Shown piece after piece: positions 43,566 through 53,767 of a stretch of 64,000 nt of DNA (its first letter is position 1; every line of letters begins with the position of its first letter). The position numbers and the translations under genes are program-made. The notes beneath the pieces were generated by a model. The model was given only the letters and a program-made list of their open reading frames with translations, searched no databases and was not told the origin of the DNA. Source of the DNA: Halarcobacter sp. (GTDB lineage: Bacteria; Campylobacterota; Campylobacteria; Campylobacterales; Arcobacteraceae); NCBI RefSeq assembly GCF_963676935.1, contig NZ_OY781470.1, positions 3,010,680 through 3,074,679 of the forward strand, read 5' to 3'.

Positions 43566-44348
43566 TTATTTACCAACCATAATATCACTAGCTTTTATTA
43601 CGGCACTAACTTCACTTCCCTCTTTTAATCCCAGTGTTTTTATTGAGCTTGAGGTTATAACGGATGCAATTTTGTCGCTTCCTCCGATATTTATGATAAC
43701 TTCTGAATTAACTTCACCTTCATGAATACTTTCAATGATTCCTTGAAATTTATTTCTGGCACTAATGTTAAGTGTAAAATCTGTTGTTAAAAGTACAGTA
43801 CTTGATTTAAAAATAGCTGTTACTTCATCTTCTACACTAAGTCCAAGGTTAGTTACTGCACCTTTAGTTATATTTGAAACTAGGGTATAACCACTTTTAA
43901 GTTTTATAAAAACTTCTGCGTTAACACGACCTTCATTTATATATTCAACTATTCCACTTATTTGATTTCTTGCACTTATTTGCATAGCCAATCTCCTAAT
44001 ATTTTTTAAGGTACCAGTATCTATATCCGCCATCTCTTTTAAGTTATTTAAAAACTTATTATGTTCCTTTTTTAATACAAGATAGGTTTTAAGTATATTT
44101 TCTCCATATTGAGTTAAACTTGTACCCCCTCCACCTTTTCCTCCTGTTTCTGTTTGAACAACTGGATTAGATGATAGGTTATTCATAGTATTAATTGCTT
44201 CCCAAGCTTTTTTATAACTCATTGGTACCTCTTTTGCTGCTTTGCTTATTGAACCACATTTTTTAATAGCAAATAAAAGATCTATTCTTTTTTCTAATAA
44301 AAAAGGTTGATTTAGCAATTCAAGAGTTAAACTTGATGATATTTCCAC
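43566..44348 (-). CDS. modE: Molybdate-responsive regulator ModE
   Basis: 260 residues: N-terminal winged helix (KRIDLLFAIKKCGSISKAAK, then EVPMSYKKAWEAINTMNNLS and QTETGGKGGGGTSLTQYGE) and two C-terminal Mop/TOBE domains (MQISARNQISGIVEYINEGR and LNISARNKFQGIIESIHEGE). With molybdate bound, ModE represses mod genes. It heads the mod operon, and two ModE-like palindromes lie immediately upstream, which indicates autoregulation of the whole block. Confidence 0.92.
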   Translation of the reverse strand: MEISSSLTLELLNQPFLLEKRIDLLFAIKKCGSISKAAKEVPMSYKKAWEAINTMNNLSSNPVVQTETGGKGGGGTSLTQYGENILKTYLVLKKEHNKFLNNLKEMADIDTGTLKNIRRLAMQISARNQISGIVEYINEGRVNAEVFIKLKSGYTLVSNITKGAVTNLGLSVEDEVTAIFKSSTVLLTTDFTLNISARNKFQGIIESIHEGEVNSEVIINIGGSDKIASVITSSSIKTLGLKEGSEVSAVIKASDIMVGK

Positions 44349-44361
44349 TTTTTATCCTTTT

Positions 44362-44384
44362 GTTATATCTTTAAGTATATAACG
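44362..44384. promoter_or_regulatory. ModE-box-like palindrome 1
   Basis: GTTATAT and ATATAAC are perfect 7-bp arms separated by eight bases (44362-44368, 44377-44383) with CG following. The pattern agrees with the ModE consensus built from CGNTATATA and TATATAACG halves. It lies 14 bases from the modE start. Confidence 0.7.
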
Positions 44385-44415
44385 ATTTTTAAAAAAAACT
44401 AAGAAATATATTATC

Positions 44416-44438
44416 ATTATATTCCTTAGTATATAACG
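44416..44438. promoter_or_regulatory. ModE-box-like palindrome 2
   Basis: ATTATAT and ATATAAC with the same eight-base spacer as box 1, one arm base different, also ending in CG. The centres of the two boxes are 54 bases apart. Confidence 0.6.
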
Positions 44439-44448
44439 CTATTTTAAA

Positions 44449-44478
44449 AAAAAACTAGAGGTCTTCCCCTAGTTTTTT
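44449..44478 (-). terminator. Terminator after nifK
   Basis: AAAAAACTAG and CTAGTTTTTT form a 10-bp stem with a 10-base loop, A/T-flanked on both sides. It lies nine bases after the nifK stop and ends the nifHDK unit before the modE control region. Confidence 0.8.
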
Positions 44479-44486
44479 AAAAATTA

Positions 44487-46034
44487 TTATCTTACTGCAT
44501 CGAAGAAATAATCTGTTTCAGCAATATTTTTTGTCTCTTCATCTAATTGGTCTAAGATACCATTAGTAATCCAAGTTAATAAGTTGATACCACCTTCATA
44601 ACCACTCATAGAGTATCTATGTAAGTGATGTCTATCAAAAATTGGGAAACCAATTCTGATTAATGGAATTTTAGTATCTCTATAAAGCTCTTTACCGTAA
44701 ACATTACCAATCATGAAATCTACAGGTTCTGTAAATAATAACGATCTTAATGCCCATAAGTCTTTATTAGGCCAGATGTTACATTCATCAGCTCTGTTAG
44801 ATTTCTCTAAGATAGCTTCCATATCTTCTTTCCAACCTTTTCTTGGTGCATTGTGACATACAATGTGAGTTGGAATTGAACCCATTTCAACTAAGAAAGA
44901 AACAAGACCTAATAAGAAGTCAGGATCTCCCCAGATTGCAAATTTCTTACCATGCATATATGGATAAGAATCTTGCATAGCATCAACTAGTCTAGCTCTT
45001 TGGTTTTTAAGTTCACTTGGAACCTCTTTACCAGTTAATTCAGCTAATGTCATAACAAATGCATCAGTACCACTTAAACCAATTGGATTACAAGTAACAT
45101 AATCTTGTTTCCATTTGTTTTTAATAGTCTTAGCCGTTGAAACTGTAGAATATTTTTGCAAAGAGATAGTAGCTTTAGCGTTGATTGCTGTTTTAGCATC
45201 AGCGATTTTAGTACCACCAGCATATAATTTATATTCACCAGCTCCAGTATCCCATTGCTCTTCATGGTCACCAATCATAATGATTTTGTCACCAAACATT
45301 TTAGAAATATTTTTAATCTCTCTTAAAGAACCTAAATATGGTTCAAATCCAGGGATTATATTAATTCTTTCTTCATCTAAAACTCTTTCAGCTTTAGTTG
45401 GGTTTAATTGCTCTAAAGTAGATTTCATCATATTATCATAACCAGTAATATGAGATCCTACGAATGATGGAGTATGAGCATAAGGGATTTCGATATTATC
45501 TAATTCACCTTCAGCTTCTTCTCTAGCACCAGTAATGAAAGCGTTTAAGTCATCACCGATTACCTCTGCCATACATGTAGTAGATACAGCAATCATTTCA
45601 GGTTTATATAAAGCATTACAGTTTCTTAAACCATCTTTCATATTTGCTAAACCACCAAAAACAGCCGCAGATTCAGACATTGAGTCAGATACACAAGGAG
45701 TTGGCTCTTTAAAGTGTCTAGTAAAATATGTTCTGAAGTATGCAACACATCCATGAGAACCATGAACATAAGGCATAGTGTTTTCAAAACCAAGTCCTAC
45801 CATAACAGCACCTAATGGTTGACAAGCTTTAGCTGGGTTAACTGTGATTGCTTCTCTTGCTAAATTCTTTTCTCTATATTCCCAAGATTTAGTCCATTCA
45901 GCAATTTCTGCTACTTTTTCAGGAGCAACTGCACCAGCTGAACCTTCGAATTGTTTTTTGTTTTTTAGAACCTCTTGATATTCAGGTTTTAAAAATAATT
46001 TTTGTCCGTTTACTATGTTTTCTACGTCTTGCAT
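44487..46034 (-). CDS. nifK: Nitrogenase MoFe protein beta chain
   Basis: 515 residues, molybdenum nitrogenase beta subunit. P-cluster cysteines are Cys71 (KACQPLGA), Cys96 (HGSHGCVAYF) and Cys154 (STTCMAEVIGDDL). MPYVHGSHGCVAYFRTYFTR and the N-terminal stretch YREKNLAREAITVNPAKACQ are diagnostic. Together with NifD it forms the alpha2beta2 protein that reduces N2. It starts 11 bases after the nifD stop and ends at a strong terminator. It is followed by mod genes rather than nifT/nifY. Confidence 0.97.
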   Translation of the reverse strand: MQDVENIVNGQKLFLKPEYQEVLKNKKQFEGSAGAVAPEKVAEIAEWTKSWEYREKNLAREAITVNPAKACQPLGAVMVGLGFENTMPYVHGSHGCVAYFRTYFTRHFKEPTPCVSDSMSESAAVFGGLANMKDGLRNCNALYKPEMIAVSTTCMAEVIGDDLNAFITGAREEAEGELDNIEIPYAHTPSFVGSHITGYDNMMKSTLEQLNPTKAERVLDEERINIIPGFEPYLGSLREIKNISKMFGDKIIMIGDHEEQWDTGAGEYKLYAGGTKIADAKTAINAKATISLQKYSTVSTAKTIKNKWKQDYVTCNPIGLSGTDAFVMTLAELTGKEVPSELKNQRARLVDAMQDSYPYMHGKKFAIWGDPDFLLGLVSFLVEMGSIPTHIVCHNAPRKGWKEDMEAILEKSNRADECNIWPNKDLWALRSLLFTEPVDFMIGNVYGKELYRDTKIPLIRIGFPIFDRHHLHRYSMSGYEGGINLLTWITNGILDQLDEETKNIAETDYFFDAVR

Positions 46035-46045
46035 CCTACTTCTCC

Positions 46046-47503
46046 TTACGCTTCTTTATCCCATGGAGCTGTAGTATGATCCCAAACAGGAGAGTTCATA
46101 GCTAAATCCATATCTTTTGCAAAAATTGCAAACGCATCGTACCCATGGTATGGTCCACTGTAGTCCCAAGAGTGCATTTGTCTAAATGGTAATCCCATTT
46201 TTTGGAATACATATTTCTCTTTAACCCCAGCAGCAACTAAGTCTGGTCTTAACTTCTTAACGAATTCTTCTAATTCATACTCATTAACATCATCATAGAT
46301 AAGAGTAGATCTTTCAATATCGTGTTTAGTTCTTTTATAATCATCACCGTGAGCAAACTCATAACCAGTACCGATTACTTCCATTCCTAAATCTTCATAT
46401 GCTCCAATAACGTGTCTTGGTCTTAATCCACCAACATAAAGCATTACTTTTTTACCCTCTAACATAGGTCTATACTTAGCAATAACCTCATCAGTCATTT
46501 TAGTATATTTAGCAATAACTGCTTCTGTTTTTTCTTGAATTGATTCATCAAAAAATGAAGCAATTTTTCTTAAAGACTCAGTTGTTTTTGAAGGCCCAAA
46601 GAAGTTATATTCCATCCAAGGTATACCAAACTCTTGTTCCATATGTCTAGAAATATAGTTCATAGATCTATAACAGTGAAGTAAGTTTAATTTTGCTTTT
46701 GGTCCGTTTGCAATCTCTTTATAAGTTGCATCACCTGACCATTGTGAAATTACTCTTAATCCCATCTCTTCTAATAAAATTCTTGTTGACCAAGCATCTC
46801 CCCCGATGTTGTAGTCCCCAATAATTGATACATCATAATCAGTTGCTTCATAGTCTTTTCTATGAGATGCGTCTGGCATAACATGGTCTCTAATCATATC
46901 ATTTGCAATATGGTGACCAAGAGATTGAGAAACCCCTCTAAACCCTTCACATGATACTGCAATTGTTTGATTACCAGTCTCTTTTTTATGTACTTTTGCT
47001 ACCGCTTGGATATCGTCACCGATAAGACCAATTGGACACTCAGATTGAATTGATACACCATTGTTTAATGGGAATAATTCATCAATCTCTTCTAAAGCTT
47101 TTTTAAGTTTTTTATCTCCACCAAATACGATGTCTTTTTCATTGAAATCTGTAGAGAAGTTCATTGTAACGAATGTATCAATACCAGTTGTACCAATGTA
47201 GTAGTTTCTTCTACCACCTCTTGAGTATTGACCACATCCGATAGGTCCATGAGAGATATGAATCATATCTTTTACTGGTCCCCAAACAACCCCTTTAGAT
47301 CCCGCATAAGCACAACCTCTTTGAGACATAACACCTGGTACAGTTTGTTTGTTTGATCTTGTTTTATCACAAGCACCTTTAACACCTTCTGGTGTATCAA
47401 CACCTAAGTGCTTAGCTCTGTTTTTTGCAGCTTTTGCAGGATAAGCAGATAATACTTCCTCAATAGCTTCTTTTTGTAGACTCTCTAATGTTTCTGGTCC
47501 CAT
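46046..47503 (-). CDS. nifD: Nitrogenase MoFe protein alpha chain
   Basis: 485 residues. P-cluster ligands Cys64 ([15 protein letters not shown]), Cys90 ([17 protein letters not shown]) and Cys156 ([11 protein letters not shown]); FeMo-cofactor ligands Cys277 ([16 protein letters not shown]) and His444 ([16 protein letters not shown]). Thus catalytically complete and of the Mo-dependent type. It follows a 119-residue gene of unknown function rather than nifH directly. The ribosome site AAGGAGAA is strong. Confidence 0.97.
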   Translation of the reverse strand: MGPETLESLQKEAIEEVLSAYPAKAAKNRAKHLGVDTPEGVKGACDKTRSNKQTVPGVMSQRGCAYAGSKGVVWGPVKDMIHISHGPIGCGQYSRGGRRNYYIGTTGIDTFVTMNFSTDFNEKDIVFGGDKKLKKALEEIDELFPLNNGVSIQSECPIGLIGDDIQAVAKVHKKETGNQTIAVSCEGFRGVSQSLGHHIANDMIRDHVMPDASHRKDYEATDYDVSIIGDYNIGGDAWSTRILLEEMGLRVISQWSGDATYKEIANGPKAKLNLLHCYRSMNYISRHMEQEFGIPWMEYNFFGPSKTTESLRKIASFFDESIQEKTEAVIAKYTKMTDEVIAKYRPMLEGKKVMLYVGGLRPRHVIGAYEDLGMEVIGTGYEFAHGDDYKRTKHDIERSTLIYDDVNEYELEEFVKKLRPDLVAAGVKEKYVFQKMGLPFRQMHSWDYSGPYHGYDAFAIFAKDMDLAMNSPVWDHTTAPWDKEA

Positions 47504-47534
47504 ATTTTCTCCTTCTTTAGGTGAGAAAAGAAGC

Positions 47535-47894
47535 TTACGCTACTTTCACTCTGTATAGATTCATATCATCTAATTTTTTACAGATTGCTTTCGTTGAATC
47601 ACCATCAACTGATTTAGAAATTTCTGAAATTTGATATTTATTTGTATAATAAATCATTTTGAAACCATCTTTTTCTTCACATTCAGTGTTAGTATAGTAA
47701 TCTACTAATGCAGTGTGTAAGAAAGAACCTTCTGGGATAGATAATTCTTCTAATTTAACACCTTCTCTAGTTTCACTTGTTATAGTTACAGTTTTACCTG
47801 CTGCTTCTATACCTTCTTCAACTTTTTCTATTACTTTATCAAAACTTACATTGTTACCCATATCAGCTGGGAAGTGGTATCCACATACAAACAT
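47535..47894 (-). CDS. Unknown 119-residue protein between nifH and nifD
   Basis: Not recognised. Starts [20 protein letters not shown]; acidic, with [40 protein letters not shown] and [20 protein letters not shown]. Mixed alpha/beta character and three more cysteines or so; no signal or membrane segment. AGAAGGAG precedes the ATG and the gaps are 62 bases to nifH and 31 to nifD, so it is translated in the nifHDK operon at a position usually empty in other diazotrophs. It could be a nitrogenase-interacting or regulatory protein. Confidence 0.8.
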   Translation of the reverse strand: MFVCGYHFPADMGNNVSFDKVIEKVEEGIEAAGKTVTITSETREGVKLEELSIPEGSFLHTALVDYYTNTECEEKDGFKMIYYTNKYQISEISKSVDGDSTKAICKKLDDMNLYRVKVA

Positions 47895-47956
47895 TTTATT
47901 CTCCTTCTATTTTTTTATTCTATTTTTTAAATCGTTACTCAAAAGGACAAAGAGGC

Positions 47957-48982
<1,026 letters not shown>

Positions 48983-49175
48983 TTAAAAATAAAAAATTCT
49001 CTAGCCACCACAAATAGGAGTTTTTTTGTCTTGTTTACACTTCTGCAAAAGTGAAGTAAATTTTGTAAATTTTAAAAGAATTTGATACTTTTTTTAACTT
49101 TTTACAATTTAATGAAATATATAAAAGTTATTTTGTGTAAAATCAATTTAGAGTTATTGAAGGACAAAGCAAAAG

Positions 49176-50531
49176 TTGGAATTTTCAGATTTTATTTTAT
49201 ACGGATTAATTTTTCTTAGAGAATTTACTATTATATTAGTATTAATTCACATGTTATATAAAAGAAGAGAACCCAGTAGTATGATTGCTTGGCTTTTATT
49301 TATGATATTAGTTCCTTATCTGGCAGTTATTTTATATTTTATTTTTGGTACTAGAAAAGTTAGAAGTAAATATAAAGAGGAAAATATTAGTGTTGAAAAA
49401 GCAGGTTTTTCTCAAGACAGTACAGAATTTGGGATATATAATAGTGCAGCTAATGGAAAAATTGATCTTTATTTTGATTATATAGAATCATATAATGAGT
49501 TCAAAAAATCTATAATTGAATCTAAAAAAAATATTTATATTTGTACTTACCTTTTTAAATATGATGATGTTACTAAAGAGATTATTGAGTTACTTGAACA
49601 AAAAGCTAAAGAGCAAGTAAAGATTAAAATCTTGATTGACTCTTTAGGTTCTTTATCTACTTATTTTTTTCAAAGAAGATTACAAGGTTTAAAACAATTA
49701 GGTGTTGAGATTGAATTTTTTATGCCGATATTCAAAATACCTTTTAGAAACTATATAAATTTGAGAAATCATAGAAAGATTTATATTTTTGATAACCAAA
49801 AAGTATTAAGTGGAGGGATAAACCTTTCAAAAGAATACTTTGGAAAAGAGTATATAAGAAATAGGTGGGAAGATATTTTATTTTCTTGCAAAGGAAGATG
49901 TGTTGAAGATTTTTTTACAATTTTTGCTTCTGATTGGTATTATGCTACAAAAGAGAGATTAACTTTTGACTTGATACCTATGTATGAAGATGGTAATGAT
50001 AAAATTAAAGTTCTTCCAAGTGGACCAGATGTAAAAACTGATATTTTGTATGAAACAATTTTAAATAAAATATTTTCTGCTAAAGAAAGGATATGGATAG
50101 TTACACCATATTTTATACCAAATGAAACTCTGAGTAAAGCTTTGATTATTGCAAAACATAAGGGAGTAGATATCAAGTTAATCACTCCTAATAAATCAAA
50201 TCATATTGTTGCAGATTTAGCTAGGAACTCTTTTTTACGGGAGCTACAAGAAAATGAGATTGATGTTTTACTTTATAGAGGACCAATGTTACATGCAAAA
50301 GCTATTTTATTTGATAATAAGTGGGCAATGATAGGAAGTGTAAATCTAGATAATAGAAGTTTATTTTTAAATTATGAGGTTTCAACTTTTGTTTCTTCAT
50401 ATGAAACAGTATCAAATATAGAAAACTGGATGGAACAACTTATTGATAATTCAGTAATTGGAATAAATAAAGCTTCTAGATTAAAAGTGATTTCTGAGAA
50501 TCTTATGAGAGTTATAGCCCCACAATTATAA
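49176..50531 (+). CDS. cls: Cardiolipin synthase (phospholipase D family)
   Basis: 451 residues. Two N-terminal membrane helices (about 5-22 and 35-58) precede two HKD catalytic motifs: HRKIYIFDNQKVLSGGINLS and HAKAILFDNKWAMIGSVNLD, the latter followed by NRSLFLNYE. It joins two phosphatidylglycerols into cardiolipin at the inner membrane. The start is TTG with AAGGA about 12 bases upstream. It breaks the run of nif genes and is on the other strand; no link to nitrogen fixation is evident. Confidence 0.88.
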   Translation: MEFSDFILYGLIFLREFTIILVLIHMLYKRREPSSMIAWLLFMILVPYLAVILYFIFGTRKVRSKYKEENISVEKAGFSQDSTEFGIYNSAANGKIDLYFDYIESYNEFKKSIIESKKNIYICTYLFKYDDVTKEIIELLEQKAKEQVKIKILIDSLGSLSTYFFQRRLQGLKQLGVEIEFFMPIFKIPFRNYINLRNHRKIYIFDNQKVLSGGINLSKEYFGKEYIRNRWEDILFSCKGRCVEDFFTIFASDWYYATKERLTFDLIPMYEDGNDKIKVLPSGPDVKTDILYETILNKIFSAKERIWIVTPYFIPNETLSKALIIAKHKGVDIKLITPNKSNHIVADLARNSFLRELQENEIDVLLYRGPMLHAKAILFDNKWAMIGSVNLDNRSLFLNYEVSTFVSSYETVSNIENWMEQLIDNSVIGINKASRLKVISENLMRVIAPQL

Positions 50532-50540
50532 AGGATATTA

Positions 50541-51164
50541 ATGAAAATAAGAAGTATTGCTACAGGAAAAGCAAAGCAATATCTTAAAAAGCATGAAGAG
50601 TTTGAAAGTGCTTATAAAAAAGATAACTTTGTAGATTCAATAAAAGTTGATAAAATGGGTCTTAGTGGAGATTTTCAAGTAGACAAAAGATTTCATGGAG
50701 GTGAAGATAAAGCTATTCATATTGGTAGTGGGTTTCACTTAGATGAGAATCCAAGTTTTGATAAATTGTTTATAGGTTGTAATATTGTAGTTGAGGAGCT
50801 AACAGAAGATACGGTATGTGTAGGGGATATTTATAAAGTTGGTGAAGTTATACTAGAAGTTACCCAACCTAGACAACCTTGTTGGAAAATTGGTATTATA
50901 TTTGGAAAAGATATTAATAGATATATTGTAAAAAACTTAGCTACTGGTTGGTATGTCAGAGTTTTAAAAGAGGGAACAATTAAAGTTAATGACGAAATGA
51001 TTTTGGAAAAAAGAGTATCAAATCTTACAATAAAAGATTTGTCAAATTATCTTAAACATGTTCCAGATGATAGAAGTATTATTGAAGATATATTAAATCT
51101 TGACTCTCTTGCCAAGTCTTATAAAAAAGATTTTTTAAAAAGACTTGGGAAAAATAATTCATAG
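50541..51164 (+). CDS. MOSC-domain protein (YiiM-like)
   Basis: 207 residues. MOSC features are VDKMGLSGDFQVDKRFHGGE, DKAIHI, FIGCNIVVEELTEDTVCVGD and the conserved cysteine in VTQPRQPCWKIG. MOSC proteins act with molybdenum cofactor or carry sulfur to it. Ten bases after cls, likely cotranscribed. Its placement between nifH and the nifX operon may reflect Mo metabolism or chance. Confidence 0.85.
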   Translation: MKIRSIATGKAKQYLKKHEEFESAYKKDNFVDSIKVDKMGLSGDFQVDKRFHGGEDKAIHIGSGFHLDENPSFDKLFIGCNIVVEELTEDTVCVGDIYKVGEVILEVTQPRQPCWKIGIIFGKDINRYIVKNLATGWYVRVLKEGTIKVNDEMILEKRVSNLTIKDLSNYLKHVPDDRSIIEDILNLDSLAKSYKKDFLKRLGKNNS

Positions 51165-51172
51165 GTGAAAAG

Positions 51173-51679
51173 TTGACAATTTTAGAAACAAAAAGATTAA
51201 AACTTAGAACCCTTACTCTTAGTGATATAAAGACTTTATACAATCTTGTTTTTCTTGATAAAGAGGTTGTAAAGTACACTTTTGGAAATGAATTTAAAAC
51301 TTTTTTAGAAGTGGAAAATTTTATAAAACAAAATTGTAATTTTGATTCAAATCTTGGATTGTCTATTATAGAAGAGAAAGAGAAGAAACAAATAATTGGT
51401 TTAGCAGGAGTTATTGAGTGTGATTATTTGGGAAAAAAAGATTATGAGTTTGGTTTTATTTTAGGTAAAAACTATTGGAATAAAGGTTTTGCAACTGAAA
51501 TAGGTCAAGCCCAAATCGATTTTGTAAAAGATACTTTAAAAGAAAAAAGAGTTTTAGCTTTAGCACATAAGAAAAATACCTCCTCAATAAAGTGTTTAAA
51601 AAAACTTGGATTAGAATATATTAAAACTGTAAGTACCAAAAATAGAGGAGATAGGAAAGTTTATATTTTGGATTTTTAA
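51173..51679 (+). CDS. GNAT acetyltransferase (RimJ/RimL-like)
   Basis: 168 residues from a TTG start with AGGTG. LETKRLKLRTLTLSDIKTLY is the usual RimJ/RimL opening; the acetyl-CoA site is GKNYWNKGFATEIGQAQIDF. The end reads NTSSIKCLKKLGLEYIKTV. Probably acetylates a protein N-terminus or small amine. Third gene of the cls-MOSC group. Confidence 0.82.
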   Translation: MTILETKRLKLRTLTLSDIKTLYNLVFLDKEVVKYTFGNEFKTFLEVENFIKQNCNFDSNLGLSIIEEKEKKQIIGLAGVIECDYLGKKDYEFGFILGKNYWNKGFATEIGQAQIDFVKDTLKEKRVLALAHKKNTSSIKCLKKLGLEYIKTVSTKNRGDRKVYILDF

Positions 51680-51714
51680 TAATAAATCCTATCTATACTC
51701 TTGTAAATTTTCTC

Positions 51715-52962
51715 TTATAGATTTTCAACTTTGTAGAGTTTCTTTCTCTCTTTAGATGATGGAATATCTAGCATCTTTCGATATTTTGTAATAGTACGTC
51801 TAACCATTTTTAAATCGAACTTTTCAAATATCATTTCTAAGATATGTTGATCTGTTAAAGGAGTCTCTTTATCTTCATACTCTACTAGTGATTTTATATA
51901 ACTTTTTATTTGTGATGAAGATAAATCTTTATTGTTTACTGCGTTTGTAAAAAAGTGTTTTAATGGAAAAATACCTAAACTACACTCTATATATTTATTT
52001 GCAACAGCTCTACTGATTGTTGATTCTGCAAATCCTAACTCTTTTGCTAATTCTTGCATTGAGAAGGGTTTAAGTTCTCCACCTACAAAAAAACCAATTT
52101 GTTTTTCAACAATTAATAAAACGATTTTATAAAGAGTTGATTTTCGTAAATTTAACAGATTTACTAAGTCTCTTGCTTCTTTTAGTTTCTCTTTTATTGT
52201 TTCATTTTTAGATGAAAAAGGATCTTTTACTTCAATATCTGGATAATAAGCATGATTGATTTTTACATTTATATCTTCACCAATATCAACATAAAAATCT
52301 GGAATAATTTGTACATTTGTATTTATATAATCAACTGCAGGTGGGTTATTAAAATATTTTATTACATTTTTTGCATCTTCAAATCTATGATGTGCTGCAT
52401 ATTTATCAAGATGAGCTATATCTTTTATGATTTTTTTAATAAAATTATATAGTTCATCATCAATTTTTTTATCACAAGCATCTAATTGAAAAAGAAATGA
52501 TTCTGATAAATTAATTGCTCCAATACCAGCTGGTTCTAATCTTGAAAATCGTTGTCTAATAGACTCTACATATTCTTTAAAGACATTACAAGTAATTGCT
52601 ATCTTTTCTATATCACCTTCAAAATACCCCTCTTCATTTATATCGCAAAGAATTTCTAATGCAACTTTTTGAGAGTTTGGTGTAGGAAAATTTGGTGCGC
52701 ATATTTGTTCACTTATTTTATCATTTAAAGATTCACTGTATAAAGCAAGTGATTCAATAAATTCTCCACTTGTTCCTTGAGGCATAAAATTGTTATAAAA
52801 CTCTTTTGGTTTTTTAATCTCTAAAAATGGGTTTTCATAAGAGACATTTTTTAGATGTTTCTCTAGGTCTTGAAGTGAAGTTTGTAGCATAGGAAGCCAC
52901 ATCTTCAAAGATAAATTAAGATTTTGCTTTTGAGCAACTGAGGTTGATAATGTAGGTGCCAT
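51715..52962 (-). CDS. rpoN: RNA polymerase sigma-54 factor
   Basis: 415 residues. The N-terminal activator-binding region is QKQNLNLSLKMWLPMLQTSL, then EKHLKNVSYENPFLEIKKP; the core-binding part includes LEPAGIGAINLSESFLFQLD; the C-terminal DNA-binding part ends with the RpoN box MVRRTITKYRKMLDIPSSKE. It is slightly short because the acidic region II is small. It lies 69 bases after a ferredoxin gene at the end of the nifX unit. CATAAT six bases before the ATG, with no ribosome site, suggests its own promoter and a leaderless message. Confidence 0.93.
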   Translation of the reverse strand: MAPTLSTSVAQKQNLNLSLKMWLPMLQTSLQDLEKHLKNVSYENPFLEIKKPKEFYNNFMPQGTSGEFIESLALYSESLNDKISEQICAPNFPTPNSQKVALEILCDINEEGYFEGDIEKIAITCNVFKEYVESIRQRFSRLEPAGIGAINLSESFLFQLDACDKKIDDELYNFIKKIIKDIAHLDKYAAHHRFEDAKNVIKYFNNPPAVDYINTNVQIIPDFYVDIGEDINVKINHAYYPDIEVKDPFSSKNETIKEKLKEARDLVNLLNLRKSTLYKIVLLIVEKQIGFFVGGELKPFSMQELAKELGFAESTISRAVANKYIECSLGIFPLKHFFTNAVNNKDLSSSQIKSYIKSLVEYEDKETPLTDQHILEMIFEKFDLKMVRRTITKYRKMLDIPSSKERKKLYKVENL

Positions 52963-53031
52963 TAAAGTATTATGCCCAAACCCACAAAGGATTTAGGCAA
53001 TTCTCTGTTTATTTTCTGTCTATTTTTGTAA

Positions 53032-53328
53032 TTAGTATTTAATTCTAACTACACCATTTGGTTTAACAACTTTCATTTGACATGAAAGTCTTGTGTTATC
53101 AGTACAAGTACCAGCGCAAGCTTCTTTAATAACTTTTACTTCTTTTTCATTGATTTCAGATAAAAATTCCATACCTTGCTCAACTTCTACTACACAAGTA
53201 CCACACTCACCATCTCTACATCCGAATGGTAAAGCTGAACCTGAAGCTTCAACTACATCTTGAATTGTACTTCCTGGTTTAACGTTTATTGCTAAAAAGT
53301 CATTAATAATTTCTACTCTTGTTGTCAT
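53032..53328 (-). CDS. Plant-type [2Fe-2S] ferredoxin
   Basis: 98 residues. Cluster ligands are Cys37, Cys42, Cys45 (FGCRDGECGTCVVEVEQG) and Cys83 (RLSCQMKV). Two more cysteines are in EACAGTCTD (71 and 75). The nif context suggests an electron donor or assembly partner. It is 12 bases behind a diverged sister gene that has lost most ligands. Confidence 0.9.
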   Translation of the reverse strand: MTTRVEIINDFLAINVKPGSTIQDVVEASGSALPFGCRDGECGTCVVEVEQGMEFLSEINEKEVKVIKEACAGTCTDNTRLSCQMKVVKPNGVVRIKY

Positions 53329-53340
53329 TTTGTTTCCTTA

Positions 53341-53679
53341 CTATTTTTTAAATGGTTTTACTAAAATATCACCTTTAACAAGCATCATAGGCGCTATTCT
53401 AACTTTTGGGCTAATTGTAAATTGTTGACATTGTTCTGCTTCATCAGCTGTAATAGCCCCATATTGTACAAGAAGATCTAACTCTTCATCCTCCATATAA
53501 CTTGTTGGTTCTTCATCTGCAAGATTCTCAACAGTGATTAAACATTTAGAATAATCTTTAGTATCAGAAGGTACTGGAACACCTTTTTCTTTTGCTAATC
53601 TTACAATTGGTTCACCGATTTTAGCATCATAAACACCATCAGTTTTAGTATCAAAATGCATAAAAATAACTTTTGCCAT
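53341..53679 (-). CDS. Ferredoxin-like protein lacking most cluster ligands
   Basis: 112 residues. Its order of elements parallels the adjacent [2Fe-2S] ferredoxin: IGEPIVRLAKEKGVPVPSDT, DYSKCLITVENLADEEPTSY and CQQFTISPKVRIAPMMLVKG, DILVKPF. Only Cys46 and Cys84 remain and they do not form the CX4CX2C pattern, so a normal cluster cannot bind. It could be a structural partner or bind a cluster as a dimer. A long hairpin (53709-53759) precedes it. Confidence 0.65.
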   Translation of the reverse strand: MAKVIFMHFDTKTDGVYDAKIGEPIVRLAKEKGVPVPSDTKDYSKCLITVENLADEEPTSYMEDEELDLLVQYGAITADEAEQCQQFTISPKVRIAPMMLVKGDILVKPFKK

Positions 53680-53708
53680 ATCTCTTCTCCTTTCCTTAGA
53701 TTGGTTTT

Positions 53709-53759
53709 ATACCAAGCCATACGAAAAAGTTCTTTAAACTCTTTCATTTGACTTGGTAT
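53709..53759. other. Long hairpin between nifZ and the ferredoxin-like gene
   Basis: ATACCAAG and CTTGGTAT (8 bp) enclose a second helix made from GAAAAAG and CTCTTTC with pairing of AGTT/AACT inside. No T-run follows in the operon direction, so RNA processing or stability is more likely than termination. Confidence 0.5.
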
Positions 53760-53767
53760 TGGAAGTA

